From contig NZ_CP079203.1 in NCBI RefSeq assembly GCF_019297835.1, forward strand, positions 4,090,001-4,154,000: a DNA stretch of 64,000 nucleotides, in the 5' to 3' direction. The position numbers and the translations under genes are program-made. Source of the stretch: Sphingomonas sanguinis (GTDB lineage Bacteria > Pseudomonadota > Alphaproteobacteria > Sphingomonadales > Sphingomonadaceae). This document shows, one piece after another, positions 26,651 through 35,720 of this stretch (position 1 is the first letter of the stretch; each line of letters starts with the position of its first letter). The notes beneath the pieces are model-generated. The model saw only the letters and a program-made list of their open reading frames with translations, was not told the DNA's origin and did not search any database.

Positions 26651-29315
26651 GCGAGACGACCCGGCCCTGCTGTGCGCGGACGGTGACGACACCGCCATTG
26701 TCCCCGGCACGGACTTCGCCGCCCAGCGCGTCGCCCTGCATGATCGCGATCCGGTCGAACAGGTTCGTCGCGCGCAGGCGAAGCGTCAGTGCCTCGGTCG
26801 CGTCGAAACGCGCGCCCATATTCACCAGCGCGAAGCCGGGCAGCGCCAGAGTGTTGGCATCGTCGGCATAGCGCCGTCCCATCGCCGACAGGTCGCCGTC
26901 CAGCGTGACGCCGGTGCCGGGCAGGGCGGCGCTGGCCGACAGGCTGGCCATGATGCGCGGCACCCGGCGGGGGATGCGGCCGCTCAGGTCCATGACCGTC
27001 ACCGCGCCGTCGGTCAGGCTGGCGATGCGATAGGATTGCAGGCGCGGGTCCTGCCATGTCACCGTCGCGCGTAGCGACAGGCCGGGCAGGGGGGCAGCCC
27101 CGGCTCCGACCTCCAGCCCGATGGTGCGCGCCGCCGCCTGATACGCCCCCACCCGCACCGCGCCGGTCGCCGGATCGAGCGACAGGTCGGGCAGTGCGAT
27201 GTCGGGGAAGCGGCTGGCGAATAGCGTTGCGTCGAGGCCGGTGGTGCCGCGTCGCCAGATCAGCCCCAGCTCGGCCTGTTCGATGGTCAGCGCGCGGGGC
27301 TGGTCACTGCCGCCGATGCGGAACACGCCCGGATCGGGCAGTCGCATCGCACGGGTGGCGCGGGCGAACGCGCCCAGCCGGTCGCTCGCCCGCCAGTGGA
27401 CGGCCAGCGTCGCGGCGGTGCGGGCGATACGCTTTGCCGGCGCGTCCGACAGCCCCGATCCGACCGGGATCCGGTCGTCGGCCAGGGTCGTGGGATCGCC
27501 GCCATCAATGACCCTGGGACGCTCGACCACCGCCGATAGCGCCGCCCGCTCGTGCCGCAGGCCCCAGTCGAGCCGCCAGCGCGACGCCAGCTGCCATTCG
27601 TCGGCGGCATAGAGCGCGATCATATGCTGGCGCCCCTGCACGGCCTCATAGGTCGAACCCGTGCTGAGCAGCCCGTCGTCGGTCGCTCGCCCCAGCACCT
27701 GCCCGCTGGCATCCAGCGCGACCAGATCGAGACGCCGCCCCTGCTCTCGCGCCTCCAGCAGCGCACGGGCGACGGCCCGCCGAAAGTCCCAGCGATAACC
27801 GACGGCATAAAGCCCCAGCGTCAGGTCGTGATGCCCCGCCGCCTCCAGCGCATGGGCATAGGACAGGTCGATAATGGCTTCGTTCAGCCGGGTATCCGCC
27901 GCCACCGGGTTCAGCACGACGACCCGGTCGTTGCCGGGCAGCGGGGCAAAGGCGCTGCCGTCGAGGTGGCGCAAGACGACCTGTGCGGTGGCGGGAAAGG
28001 CGGCGGTCAGGCGCGGCAGCGCGTCGGCGATGGCCTGTGCCGCCGGGATCGCGCCACCCGACGAGGACAGCGCATAACGCTCGGTTCGCGAGGCACGGTA
28101 ATGGGCGCGCAGGTTCAGCACGCCGCCCGCGACCGGCTGAGTCCAGGCCAGCGAGGGCGTCACCATGCGGTTGCGGTTGTTGCGTCCAAGCGGCCGGTCG
28201 CCCAGCGCCGCAAAGCGCAGCCGGGTCAGCTCCGGCCCCAAAAAACTGCCTCGCCGGGGATCGAAACCGGGCAGCGGCGTGATCCGCCTGCCGTCATATC
28301 GCATCGGAAAGGACGAGATGTTGAGCGTGTCGTCGTCCAGCCCATGCACCGCCAGCGATAGTCGCCCGCCGCCCCCCAGATCATGGTCGGCCCGCACCCG
28401 CAGCTGTCCGCCGCCCAGCGTCGAGGCGATACGTCGAACCGTCGGATCGCGCGCCACCGATCCCCCCGCGATCACCCGCCAGCCGCCGCCGACCGGCCCG
28501 GTCGCATAGCCTTCCCAGAGGATCAGGCCATAATCGGTCGTGGTCGCCCGCATTTCCCCGCCCGCCCGGTCGCGGGGTGCGCGGGTGCGCAGGTTGAGTA
28601 CGCCGCCCGGCGCATTGCTCGCGAAGATCGCCGAGGGACCGCCGCGTACATAGTCGCTGCTCTCGATCATCAGGTCGGGGCGGACGAACTGGTCGATATC
28701 GGTCCAGGGCAGCGTGTCATGTTGCACCGGCAGGCCGTCCTCCTGCACGGCGATCGCCTGATAGCCGTCGAGCGGAATGCCGCGCACCCGGATGGTGTTG
28801 GCCGCCACCCCGGCCGAGGTATCGACCCACAGGCCGGGCAGGCCGGACAGCAGCTCCGCCAAGCTCTGCGGCGGGCGTCGCGCCAGCTCGACCGCGTCGA
28901 GGTGCGAGGCGGAATAGCTGCGCTCCAGCTCGCCCTGCACCATGGTCCCGCGACGGCCGCTGACGATCACGTCGGGGCCGGTCATCGGGTCTTCGGGCGG
29001 CGGCGCGGGACGAGTGTGCGGAGGCATCGCGGGCTGCATTGGACCGAGGGCGCGCACGACAATGCCGCCCGCGATCCGGCGGCAGGACAGACTGGCGGGC
29101 GCACACCAGCGAGCGAGCGCGGTCGACAGGCGCATCCGCCCCCGGAGCGCGGGCGAGCGGCGTCCGGCCAGATCGCCCGGCCGCGCCACCAGCGCCTCAC
29201 CCGCCTGACGCGCCAGCCGATCCAGCCCGGCGCCCACCGGCTGGGCGGGAAGATCGATGGGGAGCAGGGGGTCACCTTGCGCGGCGACCAGCGCCAGCGC
29301 GACGAGCATCGTCAT
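26628..29315 (-). CDS. TonB-dependent receptor with N-terminal STN signalling domain
   Basis: An 895-residue receptor. A short signal (MTMLVALALVAAQG) is followed by an STN (secretin/TonB N-terminal) domain at about 15-90 (PLLPIDLPAQPVGAGLDRLARQAG...ALARW). A Pro-rich linker comes before the plug (VIVSGRRGTMVQ, LAELLSGLPGLWV, IRVRGIPLDGYQAIAVQEDGLPV) and the barrel ends in VSLSADWRF. The plug resembles FecA/siderophore-type receptors rather than the oligosaccharide type of its neighbours. STN domains pass the ligand signal to FecR proteins, and the only FecR gene in the window is 4.3 kb away, so the pair may work together. No regulator is directly adjacent. The 160 bp before its start, up to 29475, hold no gene. 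Confidence 0.9.
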   Translation of the reverse strand: MTMLVALALVAAQGDPLLPIDLPAQPVGAGLDRLARQAGEALVARPGDLAGRRSPALRGRMRLSTALARWCAPASLSCRRIAGGIVVRALGPMQPAMPPHTRPAPPPEDPMTGPDVIVSGRRGTMVQGELERSYSASHLDAVELARRPPQSLAELLSGLPGLWVDTSAGVAANTIRVRGIPLDGYQAIAVQEDGLPVQHDTLPWTDIDQFVRPDLMIESSDYVRGGPSAIFASNAPGGVLNLRTRAPRDRAGGEMRATTTDYGLILWEGYATGPVGGGWRVIAGGSVARDPTVRRIASTLGGGQLRVRADHDLGGGGRLSLAVHGLDDDTLNISSFPMRYDGRRITPLPGFDPRRGSFLGPELTRLRFAALGDRPLGRNNRNRMVTPSLAWTQPVAGGVLNLRAHYRASRTERYALSSSGGAIPAAQAIADALPRLTAAFPATAQVVLRHLDGSAFAPLPGNDRVVVLNPVAADTRLNEAIIDLSYAHALEAAGHHDLTLGLYAVGYRWDFRRAVARALLEAREQGRRLDLVALDASGQVLGRATDDGLLSTGSTYEAVQGRQHMIALYAADEWQLASRWRLDWGLRHERAALSAVVERPRVIDGGDPTTLADDRIPVGSGLSDAPAKRIARTAATLAVHWRASDRLGAFARATRAMRLPDPGVFRIGGSDQPRALTIEQAELGLIWRRGTTGLDATLFASRFPDIALPDLSLDPATGAVRVGAYQAAARTIGLEVGAGAAPLPGLSLRATVTWQDPRLQSYRIASLTDGAVTVMDLSGRIPRRVPRIMASLSASAALPGTGVTLDGDLSAMGRRYADDANTLALPGFALVNMGARFDATEALTLRLRATNLFDRIAIMQGDALGGEVRAGDNGGVVTVRAQQGRVVSLSADWRF

Positions 29316-29475
29316 GGCCGCCCCCCTGGCGGACCGGAAATCATTCGTCCCCTGCCGTTCCTATCGCTACCAAATCAGCGTCTTGCCGCCGCGCCCATAG
29401 GCGGCAATTGTGTAGGCCGCATGTCACTGGCAAAAGTCGTTTCAAATGATACTAAAGGCGTCGACGGAGGATGAC

Positions 29476-32400
29476 ATGCAGGATGCGATGACGCAGTGGC
29501 AGTTCTGGATCGATCGCGGTGGCACGTTCACCGACGTGGTGGCGCGTCGACCGGACGGGAGCGTGGTCACGACCAAGCTGCTGTCCGAAGACCCGGATCG
29601 TCGCTACGACGCGGCTGAGGCCGCGATCCGGCAGCTGACTGGCGTGGGCGACGGGCCGCTTCCGGCGTGCGGCGTCCGCATCGGCACGACCATCGCGACC
29701 AACGCGCTGCTGGAGCGGCAGGGGGAGCCGGTGCTGCTGGCGATCACGCGCGGCTTCGGCGATGCGCTGGCGATCGGTTATCAGGACCGGCCCGACATTT
29801 TCGCGCGCGACATCCGCCGCGCGCCGCCTCTGTTCGCCGAGGTCGTCGAGATCGACGAGCGCGTGACGGAGAATGGCCAGGTCCTGACCCCGCTGGACCG
29901 CGACGCGGCAGCGGCGGCCTTCGCACAGGCCCATGCGCGCGGGCTGCGCTCGATCGCGATCGTCCTGATGCATGGCTGGAAGCATCAGGCGCATGAGCTG
30001 GCCCTGGCCGAACTGGCCGAGGCGGCGGGCTTTACCCAGATTTCGGTCAGCCACCGGACCGCACCGCTGATCCGGCTGGTCGCGCGCGGCGACACGACGC
30101 TGGCCGATGCCTATCTGTCCCCGGTGCTGGACCGCTATGTGCGGGGCTTGGAGACCGGGCTGGGCGAAGCGGCGGCGGGCGGGCTGTTGTTCATGCAGTC
30201 GAGCGGCGGGCTGGTCGCGGGCGATCGTTTCCATGGCAAGGATGCGCTGTTGTCGGGACCTGCGGGTGGGATCGTCGGCATGGCGCGCACGGCGCAGGGT
30301 GCGGGCTTCGACCGGGTAATCGGCTTCGACATGGGCGGCACCTCGACCGACGTGTCGCTGTTCGCGGGCAGCTATGACCGGCGCTCCGATGCCGTGCTGG
30401 CGGGGGTGCGCGTGGCGGTGCCGATGATGCGGATCGATACGGTCGCGGCGGGCGGCGGGTCGATCTGTCATTTCGATGGCGGGCGGCTGCTGGTCGGCCC
30501 GGCCTCGGCGGGGGCGGAGCCGGGACCGGCCTGTTACCGGCGCGGCGGGCCGCTGACCGTCACCGACTGCAACATGATCCTGGGTAAGATCCAGCCGGGG
30601 CACTTCCCCGCGCTGTTCGGCCCGGACCGCAACCTGCCGCCCGACCGCGCCGCCGCCGAGCGCGCGCTAGGTGAATTGCTCGATCAGGTCGAGGCGGCGA
30701 CCGGCGAACGGCTCGACCCGATGGCGGCGGCCGAGGGTCTGGTCGCCATCGCGGTGGCCAGCATGGCGCGGGCGATCCGCGCCGTCTCGGTCGCGCGGGG
30801 CGAGGACCCGGCGTCTTATGCGCTGGCCTGTTTCGGCGGGGCGGGCGGGCAGCATGCCTGTCTGGTCGCCGATGCGCTGGGCATGGCGCAGGTGCTGATC
30901 CATCCGCTGGCGGGCGTGTTGTCGGCGGTCGGCATCGGCCTGGCCGATCGCAGCGTGGTGCGCGAGGCGACGGTCGGCCTGCCGCTGGGCGACGATGCGC
31001 TGGAGGCGGCGCTGGCCGATCTCCGGGCCGCCGCCATTGCGGGGCTGGCGGAGCAGGGCGTCGATCCGGCGGCGGTGCGACTGAGCGTGCTGGCGCAGCT
31101 TCGCTATGCGCGCAACGACCAGACGATCGGGGTGCCTTGGGACGGCGCGCACGCGATGGCCGAATCCTTCGCCGAGGCGCATCGCCAGCGCTTCGGCTTT
31201 GTCGGCGAGGATGCGCTGGTCGTCGAGCAGTTGCGGGTCGAGGCGATTGTGGGCGACGAGACGCAAGATCTGCCCGCACCCGTGCTGGCCGAACGAACCG
31301 CCGATCCGATCGACCGGGTGGCGATGTATCTGGCAGGCGCGCGACATGAGGTGCCGGTCCACCCCCGACAAGGGCTGGCGGCTGGTGCGGTGCTGGCGGG
31401 ACCGGTGCTGATCATCGATCCGGTGTCGACCGTGGTGGTCGAGCCGGGCTGGCAGGCGCGCGTGCTGGCCGAGGGCACGCTGCTGCTGGAACGCGTCGCA
31501 GCCCGGCGCGCGCAGGCGGCGGAGGAAAGCGTCGATCCGGTCCGGCTGGAAATCTTTGCCGGTCTGTTCATGGGTATCGCCGAGGAAATGGGTGCGGCGC
31601 TTCAGCGGAGCGCGGCCTCGGTCAATATCCGCGAGCGGCTGGATTTCTCCTGCGCGATCTTCGACGCCGAAGGTGGGCTGGTCGCCAATGCGCCGCATAT
31701 TCCGGTTCATCTGGGATCGATGGGCGAGAGCATCCGCACCGTCATCCAGGCGCGCGGCGACACGATGCGCGAGGGGCAGGTCTATGCGCTGAACGACCCC
31801 TATCGCGGCGGCACGCACCTGCCCGACATCACCGTCATCATGCCGGTCTTTGCGGGCGGCGAGGCGCCCGCCTTCTTCGTCGCGGCGCGTGGGCATCATG
31901 CCGATGTCGGCGGCACGACGCCCGGCTCCATGCCGCCCGACAGTCGGACGCTAGCGGATGAGGGCGTGGTCTTCGACGATGTGCTGATCGTCGAGGACGG
32001 CGCGATGCGCGAACAGGCGATCCGCGATCTGCTGGCCAGCGGCCCGCTGCCTGCGCGCAATATCGACCAGAATATCGCCGATCTCGCCGCGCAGGTCGCC
32101 GCCTGCGCACGCGGCGCGGACGGGCTTCGCCAACTGGCCGCGCAACAGGGGCAGGGCGTCGTCACCCGCTACATGGCTTATGTCCAGGCCCATGCCGAGG
32201 CGATGGCGCGGCGGATGATCGCGACGCTGTCGGACGGCCGCTTCCGCTACGCGCTGGACGACGGCGCGGTCGTTGCGGTGCGCGTGACGATCGATGCCGA
32301 ACGGGGCAGCGCGACGATCGACTTCACCGGCACCAGCGAGCAGCGGCCGACCAACTTCAACGCGCCGCTGGCGGTGACGCGCGCCGCCGTCCTCTATGTC

Positions 32401-33063
32401 CTGCGCCTGCTGGTCGACGAGGCGGTGCCGCTGAACGAAGGGTTCCTGCGTCCCGTCACGCTGATCGTGCCGGAAGGATCGATGCTGAATCCGCGCTTCC
32501 CCGCCGCCGTGGTGGCGGGCAATGTCGAGGTCAGCCAGGTGGTGACCGACACGCTGCTGGGTGCGCTGGGAGCGATGGCGGCCAGTCAGGGGACGATGAA
32601 CAACCTGACCTTCGGCGACGACAGCTATCAATATTATGAGACGATCGCGGGCGGCGCAGGTGCGGGGCCGGGGCATGACGGCGCCGATGCGATCCAGACG
32701 CATATGACCAACAGCCGGTTGACCGACCCGGAGGTGCTGGAGACGCGCTATCCGGTGCTGCTCGAACAATTCGCGATCCGGCGCGGGTCGGGTGGCGGGG
32801 GCGAATGGCGAGGCGGCGACGGCACGATCCGCCGCCTGCGCTTCCGCCAGCCCCTGCGCGCCGCGATCCTCAGCAACCGCCGGGTCGTGCCGCCCTTCGG
32901 CCTGAACGGCGGCGACGCGGGGCAGTTGGGCCGTAACCGTGTCGAGCGCGCCGATGGTCGCGTGCAGGATCTCGCCTCGACCGCCGGGATCGATATGGGC
33001 GAGGGGGATGTGCTGGTCATCGAGACACCCGGTGGCGGTGGCTATGGGCGGGGGACGCGCTGA
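29476..33063 (+). CDS. hydantoinase A/B fusion, 5-oxoprolinase family
   Basis: A 1195-residue cytoplasmic ATP-dependent cyclic-amide hydrolase of the OplAH type. ATG at 29476 follows GGAGG by 5 bases. The order is HydA N-domain ([20 protein letters not shown]), HydA core with the ATP-binding [14 protein letters not shown] at about 285, then HydB from about 690 ([40 protein letters not shown]) with [15 protein letters not shown]. Full length agrees with single-chain 5-oxoprolinases (about 1200-1290). Reaction expected: 5-oxoproline + ATP + water to glutamate. The stop overlaps the DUF969 start. N-methylhydantoin or another cyclic amide is the alternative substrate. Confidence 0.88.
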   Translation: MQDAMTQWQFWIDRGGTFTDVVARRPDGSVVTTKLLSEDPDRRYDAAEAAIRQLTGVGDGPLPACGVRIGTTIATNALLERQGEPVLLAITRGFGDALAIGYQDRPDIFARDIRRAPPLFAEVVEIDERVTENGQVLTPLDRDAAAAAFAQAHARGLRSIAIVLMHGWKHQAHELALAELAEAAGFTQISVSHRTAPLIRLVARGDTTLADAYLSPVLDRYVRGLETGLGEAAAGGLLFMQSSGGLVAGDRFHGKDALLSGPAGGIVGMARTAQGAGFDRVIGFDMGGTSTDVSLFAGSYDRRSDAVLAGVRVAVPMMRIDTVAAGGGSICHFDGGRLLVGPASAGAEPGPACYRRGGPLTVTDCNMILGKIQPGHFPALFGPDRNLPPDRAAAERALGELLDQVEAATGERLDPMAAAEGLVAIAVASMARAIRAVSVARGEDPASYALACFGGAGGQHACLVADALGMAQVLIHPLAGVLSAVGIGLADRSVVREATVGLPLGDDALEAALADLRAAAIAGLAEQGVDPAAVRLSVLAQLRYARNDQTIGVPWDGAHAMAESFAEAHRQRFGFVGEDALVVEQLRVEAIVGDETQDLPAPVLAERTADPIDRVAMYLAGARHEVPVHPRQGLAAGAVLAGPVLIIDPVSTVVVEPGWQARVLAEGTLLLERVAARRAQAAEESVDPVRLEIFAGLFMGIAEEMGAALQRSAASVNIRERLDFSCAIFDAEGGLVANAPHIPVHLGSMGESIRTVIQARGDTMREGQVYALNDPYRGGTHLPDITVIMPVFAGGEAPAFFVAARGHHADVGGTTPGSMPPDSRTLADEGVVFDDVLIVEDGAMREQAIRDLLASGPLPARNIDQNIADLAAQVAACARGADGLRQLAAQQGQGVVTRYMAYVQAHAEAMARRMIATLSDGRFRYALDDGAVVAVRVTIDAERGSATIDFTGTSEQRPTNFNAPLAVTRAAVLYVLRLLVDEAVPLNEGFLRPVTLIVPEGSMLNPRFPAAVVAGNVEVSQVVTDTLLGALGAMAASQGTMNNLTFGDDSYQYYETIAGGAGAGPGHDGADAIQTHMTNSRLTDPEVLETRYPVLLEQFAIRRGSGGGGEWRGGDGTIRRLRFRQPLRAAILSNRRVVPPFGLNGGDAGQLGRNRVERADGRVQDLASTAGIDMGEGDVLVIETPGGGGYGRGTR

Positions 33064-33725
33064 TGTGGGTGCTCGCCGGGATCGTCGTCATCGCGGGCGG
33101 CTTCCTGCTGCGCTTCAACCCGCTGCTGGTCATCATCGTCTCGGCGCTCGTCACCGGCTTTGCGGCGGGGCTGGATCCTGTGCGGATCGTCGCGACCTTC
33201 GGCCATGCCTTTAACGAGACGCGTTATGTGACCGCGATCTATATGGTCCTGCCCGTGATCGGCCTGTTGGAGCGGCGGGGGCTTCAAGCACGGGCGCGGG
33301 CTTTGGTCGGCGGGCTTCGCGGCGCGACGGCGGGGCGGCTGTTGACCGGCTATCTGCTGTTCCGGCAGGTGACGGCGGCGCTGGGGCTCACCTCCGTCAC
33401 GGGGCCAGCCCAGAGCGTCCGCCCGCTGGTCGCCCCGATGGCGGAGGCCGCCGCCGAGCGTCAGGGGCGCGCGCCCGAGGACGCCGAACGGGTCAAGGCG
33501 ATGGCGGCGGCCACCGATACGGTCGGGCTGTTCTTCGGCGAGGATATCTTCCTGGCGGTCGGATCGATCCTGCTGATGAAGGGCGTGCTGGAGGGCTATG
33601 GTATCCTGCTGGAGCCGTTCCAGCTGTCCGTCTGGGCGATCCCAACGGCGATCGCCGCCTTCGTGATCCATGGTTCGAGGCTGTGGTGGCTCGACCGGCG
33701 CCTGTCGCGGGGCGGCGCGCGATGA
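33063..33725 (+). CDS. DUF969 membrane protein, probable half of a permease
   Basis: A 220-residue protein with about five to six membrane helices (AGIVVIAGGFLLRFNPLLVIIVSALVTGF at the start, then YMVLPVIGLLERRGL and FFGEDIFLAVGSILLMKG). The start overlaps the oxoprolinase stop by one base (TGATG), and its stop overlaps the DUF979 start (ATGA). DUF969 and DUF979 proteins nearly always occur as neighbours and are thought to form one transporter. Linked to a 5-oxoprolinase, the likely cargo is 5-oxoproline (pyroglutamate); this is inference from the operon. Confidence 0.85.
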   Translation: MWVLAGIVVIAGGFLLRFNPLLVIIVSALVTGFAAGLDPVRIVATFGHAFNETRYVTAIYMVLPVIGLLERRGLQARARALVGGLRGATAGRLLTGYLLFRQVTAALGLTSVTGPAQSVRPLVAPMAEAAAERQGRAPEDAERVKAMAAATDTVGLFFGEDIFLAVGSILLMKGVLEGYGILLEPFQLSVWAIPTAIAAFVIHGSRLWWLDRRLSRGGAR

Positions 33726-34627
33726 TCGGGCTAAACCTGGTCTATGCGGTGGCGGGGATCGTCTTTGCGATTTTTGCGCTTCTGTCGGCGCGTGACCGGC
33801 GTTTCGCTAATGCGGCCTTTTATGCGCTGATCACCGTGTCGTTCCTATTCGGCAACAGGCTGGGCGATGTGGCCAATGGCATACTAGTGCTGGCGCTGGT
33901 CGGCATCGCCGCGTCGGGGCGGATGAACCGGGCCGAGGCGGTGGAGCCTTCCGAAGACCGTTACGGCGCAAAGGTCTTCGTGCCCGCGCTCATCATCCCG
34001 GCGGTCGCCCTGGTCGGTACGCTGGCGTTCAAGCATGTGCCGATGCTGGTTGACCCGAAGCAGGCGACGCTGGTCGCGCTGACGCTAGGCACAATGATCG
34101 CGCTGGTCCTGTGCGGGGTGCTGCTGCGCGCAAGGCCTGCCGAACCCTTCGTCGCCGGGCGCGGGTTGATCGACGATATCGGCTGGGTCGCGGTGATGCC
34201 GCAGATGCTGGCGAGCCTGGGCGCGGTCTTTGCCCTGGCCGGGGTAGGGGGCGTCGTCGGCGGGTTGATCGGCGCGGTGATCCCGGCGGGGAGCGTCATC
34301 GGCGCGGTGCTGGCCTATGCGCTGGGCATGGCGCTGTTCACCATCGTCATGGGCAATGCCTTCGCCGCCTTTCCGGTGATGGCGGCGGCGGTCGGGGTGC
34401 CGATCCTGATCCGCCAGATGGGGGCTGACCCCGCCATCGTCGCGGCGGTGGGCATGCTCGCGGGGTTCTGCGGGACGCTGATGACGCCGATGGCCGCGAA
34501 CTTCAACCTACTGCCCGCCGCGCTGCTGGGTCTCAAGGACAAATATGCCGTCATCCGCGCGCAGGTGCCGACCGCGCTGCCGCTGCTCGTCTTCAATATC
34601 CTCCTTCTTTACGGAATGATCGCATGA
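33722..34627 (+). CDS. DUF979 membrane protein, probable permease partner of DUF969
   Basis: A 301-residue polytopic membrane protein with eight or nine hydrophobic segments, among them LNLVYAVAGIVFAIFALLSA, ALVGIAASG, VGGLIGAVIPAGSVIGAVLAYALGMALFTIVMGNAFAAFPVM and LPLLVFNILLLYGMIA at the end. MTPMAANFNLLPAALLGLKDKY is a conserved-looking cytoplasmic loop. Both ends overlap neighbours by four bases, so it is made in step with DUF969 and DUF2891. Proposed role: inner-membrane uptake of the oxoprolinase substrate together with DUF969. Confidence 0.87.
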   Translation: MIGLNLVYAVAGIVFAIFALLSARDRRFANAAFYALITVSFLFGNRLGDVANGILVLALVGIAASGRMNRAEAVEPSEDRYGAKVFVPALIIPAVALVGTLAFKHVPMLVDPKQATLVALTLGTMIALVLCGVLLRARPAEPFVAGRGLIDDIGWVAVMPQMLASLGAVFALAGVGGVVGGLIGAVIPAGSVIGAVLAYALGMALFTIVMGNAFAAFPVMAAAVGVPILIRQMGADPAIVAAVGMLAGFCGTLMTPMAANFNLLPAALLGLKDKYAVIRAQVPTALPLLVFNILLLYGMIA

Positions 34628-35619
34628 CCCGGTTGGACCGATCCGTCGCCGAACGCTTTGCCGCCATGACGCTGGGCCATGTCGGGCGCGAATATCCCAA
34701 TGTGCTGATGCACGTGCTGAATGGGCCGGAGGATGCACGTACGCCGTCCGAGCTGCACCCGATCTTCTATGGCAGCTACGACTGGCATAGCTGCGTCCAT
34801 GGCTGGTGGCAGCTTCTGCGGCTGATCCGCCACTATCCCGACCTGAAGGCCGCCCCCGCGATCCGTGCACGGGCGGATGCGATGTTCGTGCCCGACAAGG
34901 TCGCGGGCGAACTGGCCTATCTGGAGCGGCCGGGCGCGGCGGGGTTCGAGCGGCCCTATGGCTGGGCTTGGATGCTGGCGCTGCATGACGAGGCGAGCCG
35001 TCATGACGCGAACTGGGCCGGGGAGCTCGAGCCGATGGCGCGGCTGTTCGCGCGCCGTTTCGCCGACTTCCTGCCGCGCCTGACCTATCCTTTGCGGGTG
35101 GGCACCCATTTCAACACCGGCTTCGCGCTGACGCTGGCCTGGGACTGGGCCGAGCAGCGCGACCAGCCGCTTCGCTCGCTGATCGCGCAGAGTGTCATCG
35201 GCTGGTTCGCGCGGGATCGGGATTGCCAGGCCTGGGAGCCGGGCGGCGACGAGTTTTTGTCGCCTGCCCTGACCGAAGCCCTGATCATGAGCCGGGTTTT
35301 CGACGGTCCCGGCTTTCGCGAGTGGTTCGACGAATTCCTGCCGCACGTCGCGACCGGCGAGCCTGCGACGCTCTTCACCCCCGCCATCGTGTCCGACCGC
35401 AGCGATGGCAAGATCGCGCATCTCGACGGGCTGAACCTGACCCGCGCCTGGTGCTGGCGGGTGATCGCCACGAAGCTGGGGCCGTCGCACCCGGTCGCGG
35501 ACCGCGCGCGAGCGGCGGCGGCGGCGCATCTGGCGGCCAGCCTGCCGCATCTGGGCGATGACTATATGGGCGAACACTGGCTCGCCACCTTCGCCCTGCT
35601 GGCGCTGGAGGCCGGGTGA
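34624..35619 (+). CDS. DUF2891 protein
   Basis: A 331-residue soluble protein of the DUF2891 family, probably an all-helical (alpha/alpha barrel-like) fold. It has many aromatic and His residues, for example HPIFYGSYDWHSCVHGWWQLL at about 42-63, YGWAWMLALHDEA, WEPGGDEFLSP and LTRAWCWRVIA, and has no signal peptide. The family has no settled function; the conserved His, Trp and Asp pattern would suit a hydrolase or isomerase acting on a small molecule. It is coupled by an ATGA overlap to DUF979, so it probably acts on the same transported compound. Confidence 0.85.
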   Translation: MTRLDRSVAERFAAMTLGHVGREYPNVLMHVLNGPEDARTPSELHPIFYGSYDWHSCVHGWWQLLRLIRHYPDLKAAPAIRARADAMFVPDKVAGELAYLERPGAAGFERPYGWAWMLALHDEASRHDANWAGELEPMARLFARRFADFLPRLTYPLRVGTHFNTGFALTLAWDWAEQRDQPLRSLIAQSVIGWFARDRDCQAWEPGGDEFLSPALTEALIMSRVFDGPGFREWFDEFLPHVATGEPATLFTPAIVSDRSDGKIAHLDGLNLTRAWCWRVIATKLGPSHPVADRARAAAAAHLAASLPHLGDDYMGEHWLATFALLALEAG

Positions 35620-35720
35620 TCGGCGGCGTCCGGCATTTCTGTAAGTTATATGACAGCCGAATAATCTTAATTTAAACAATCGCCTCTACCCCTCCTTTTC
35701 ATACAAGGAGGGGAGTAATA

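Noticed and set aside
33063-34627. DUF969/DUF979 as a single split gene created by a frameshift
   Set aside because: Each matches its own family in full length and the junction is a normal ATGA overlap.
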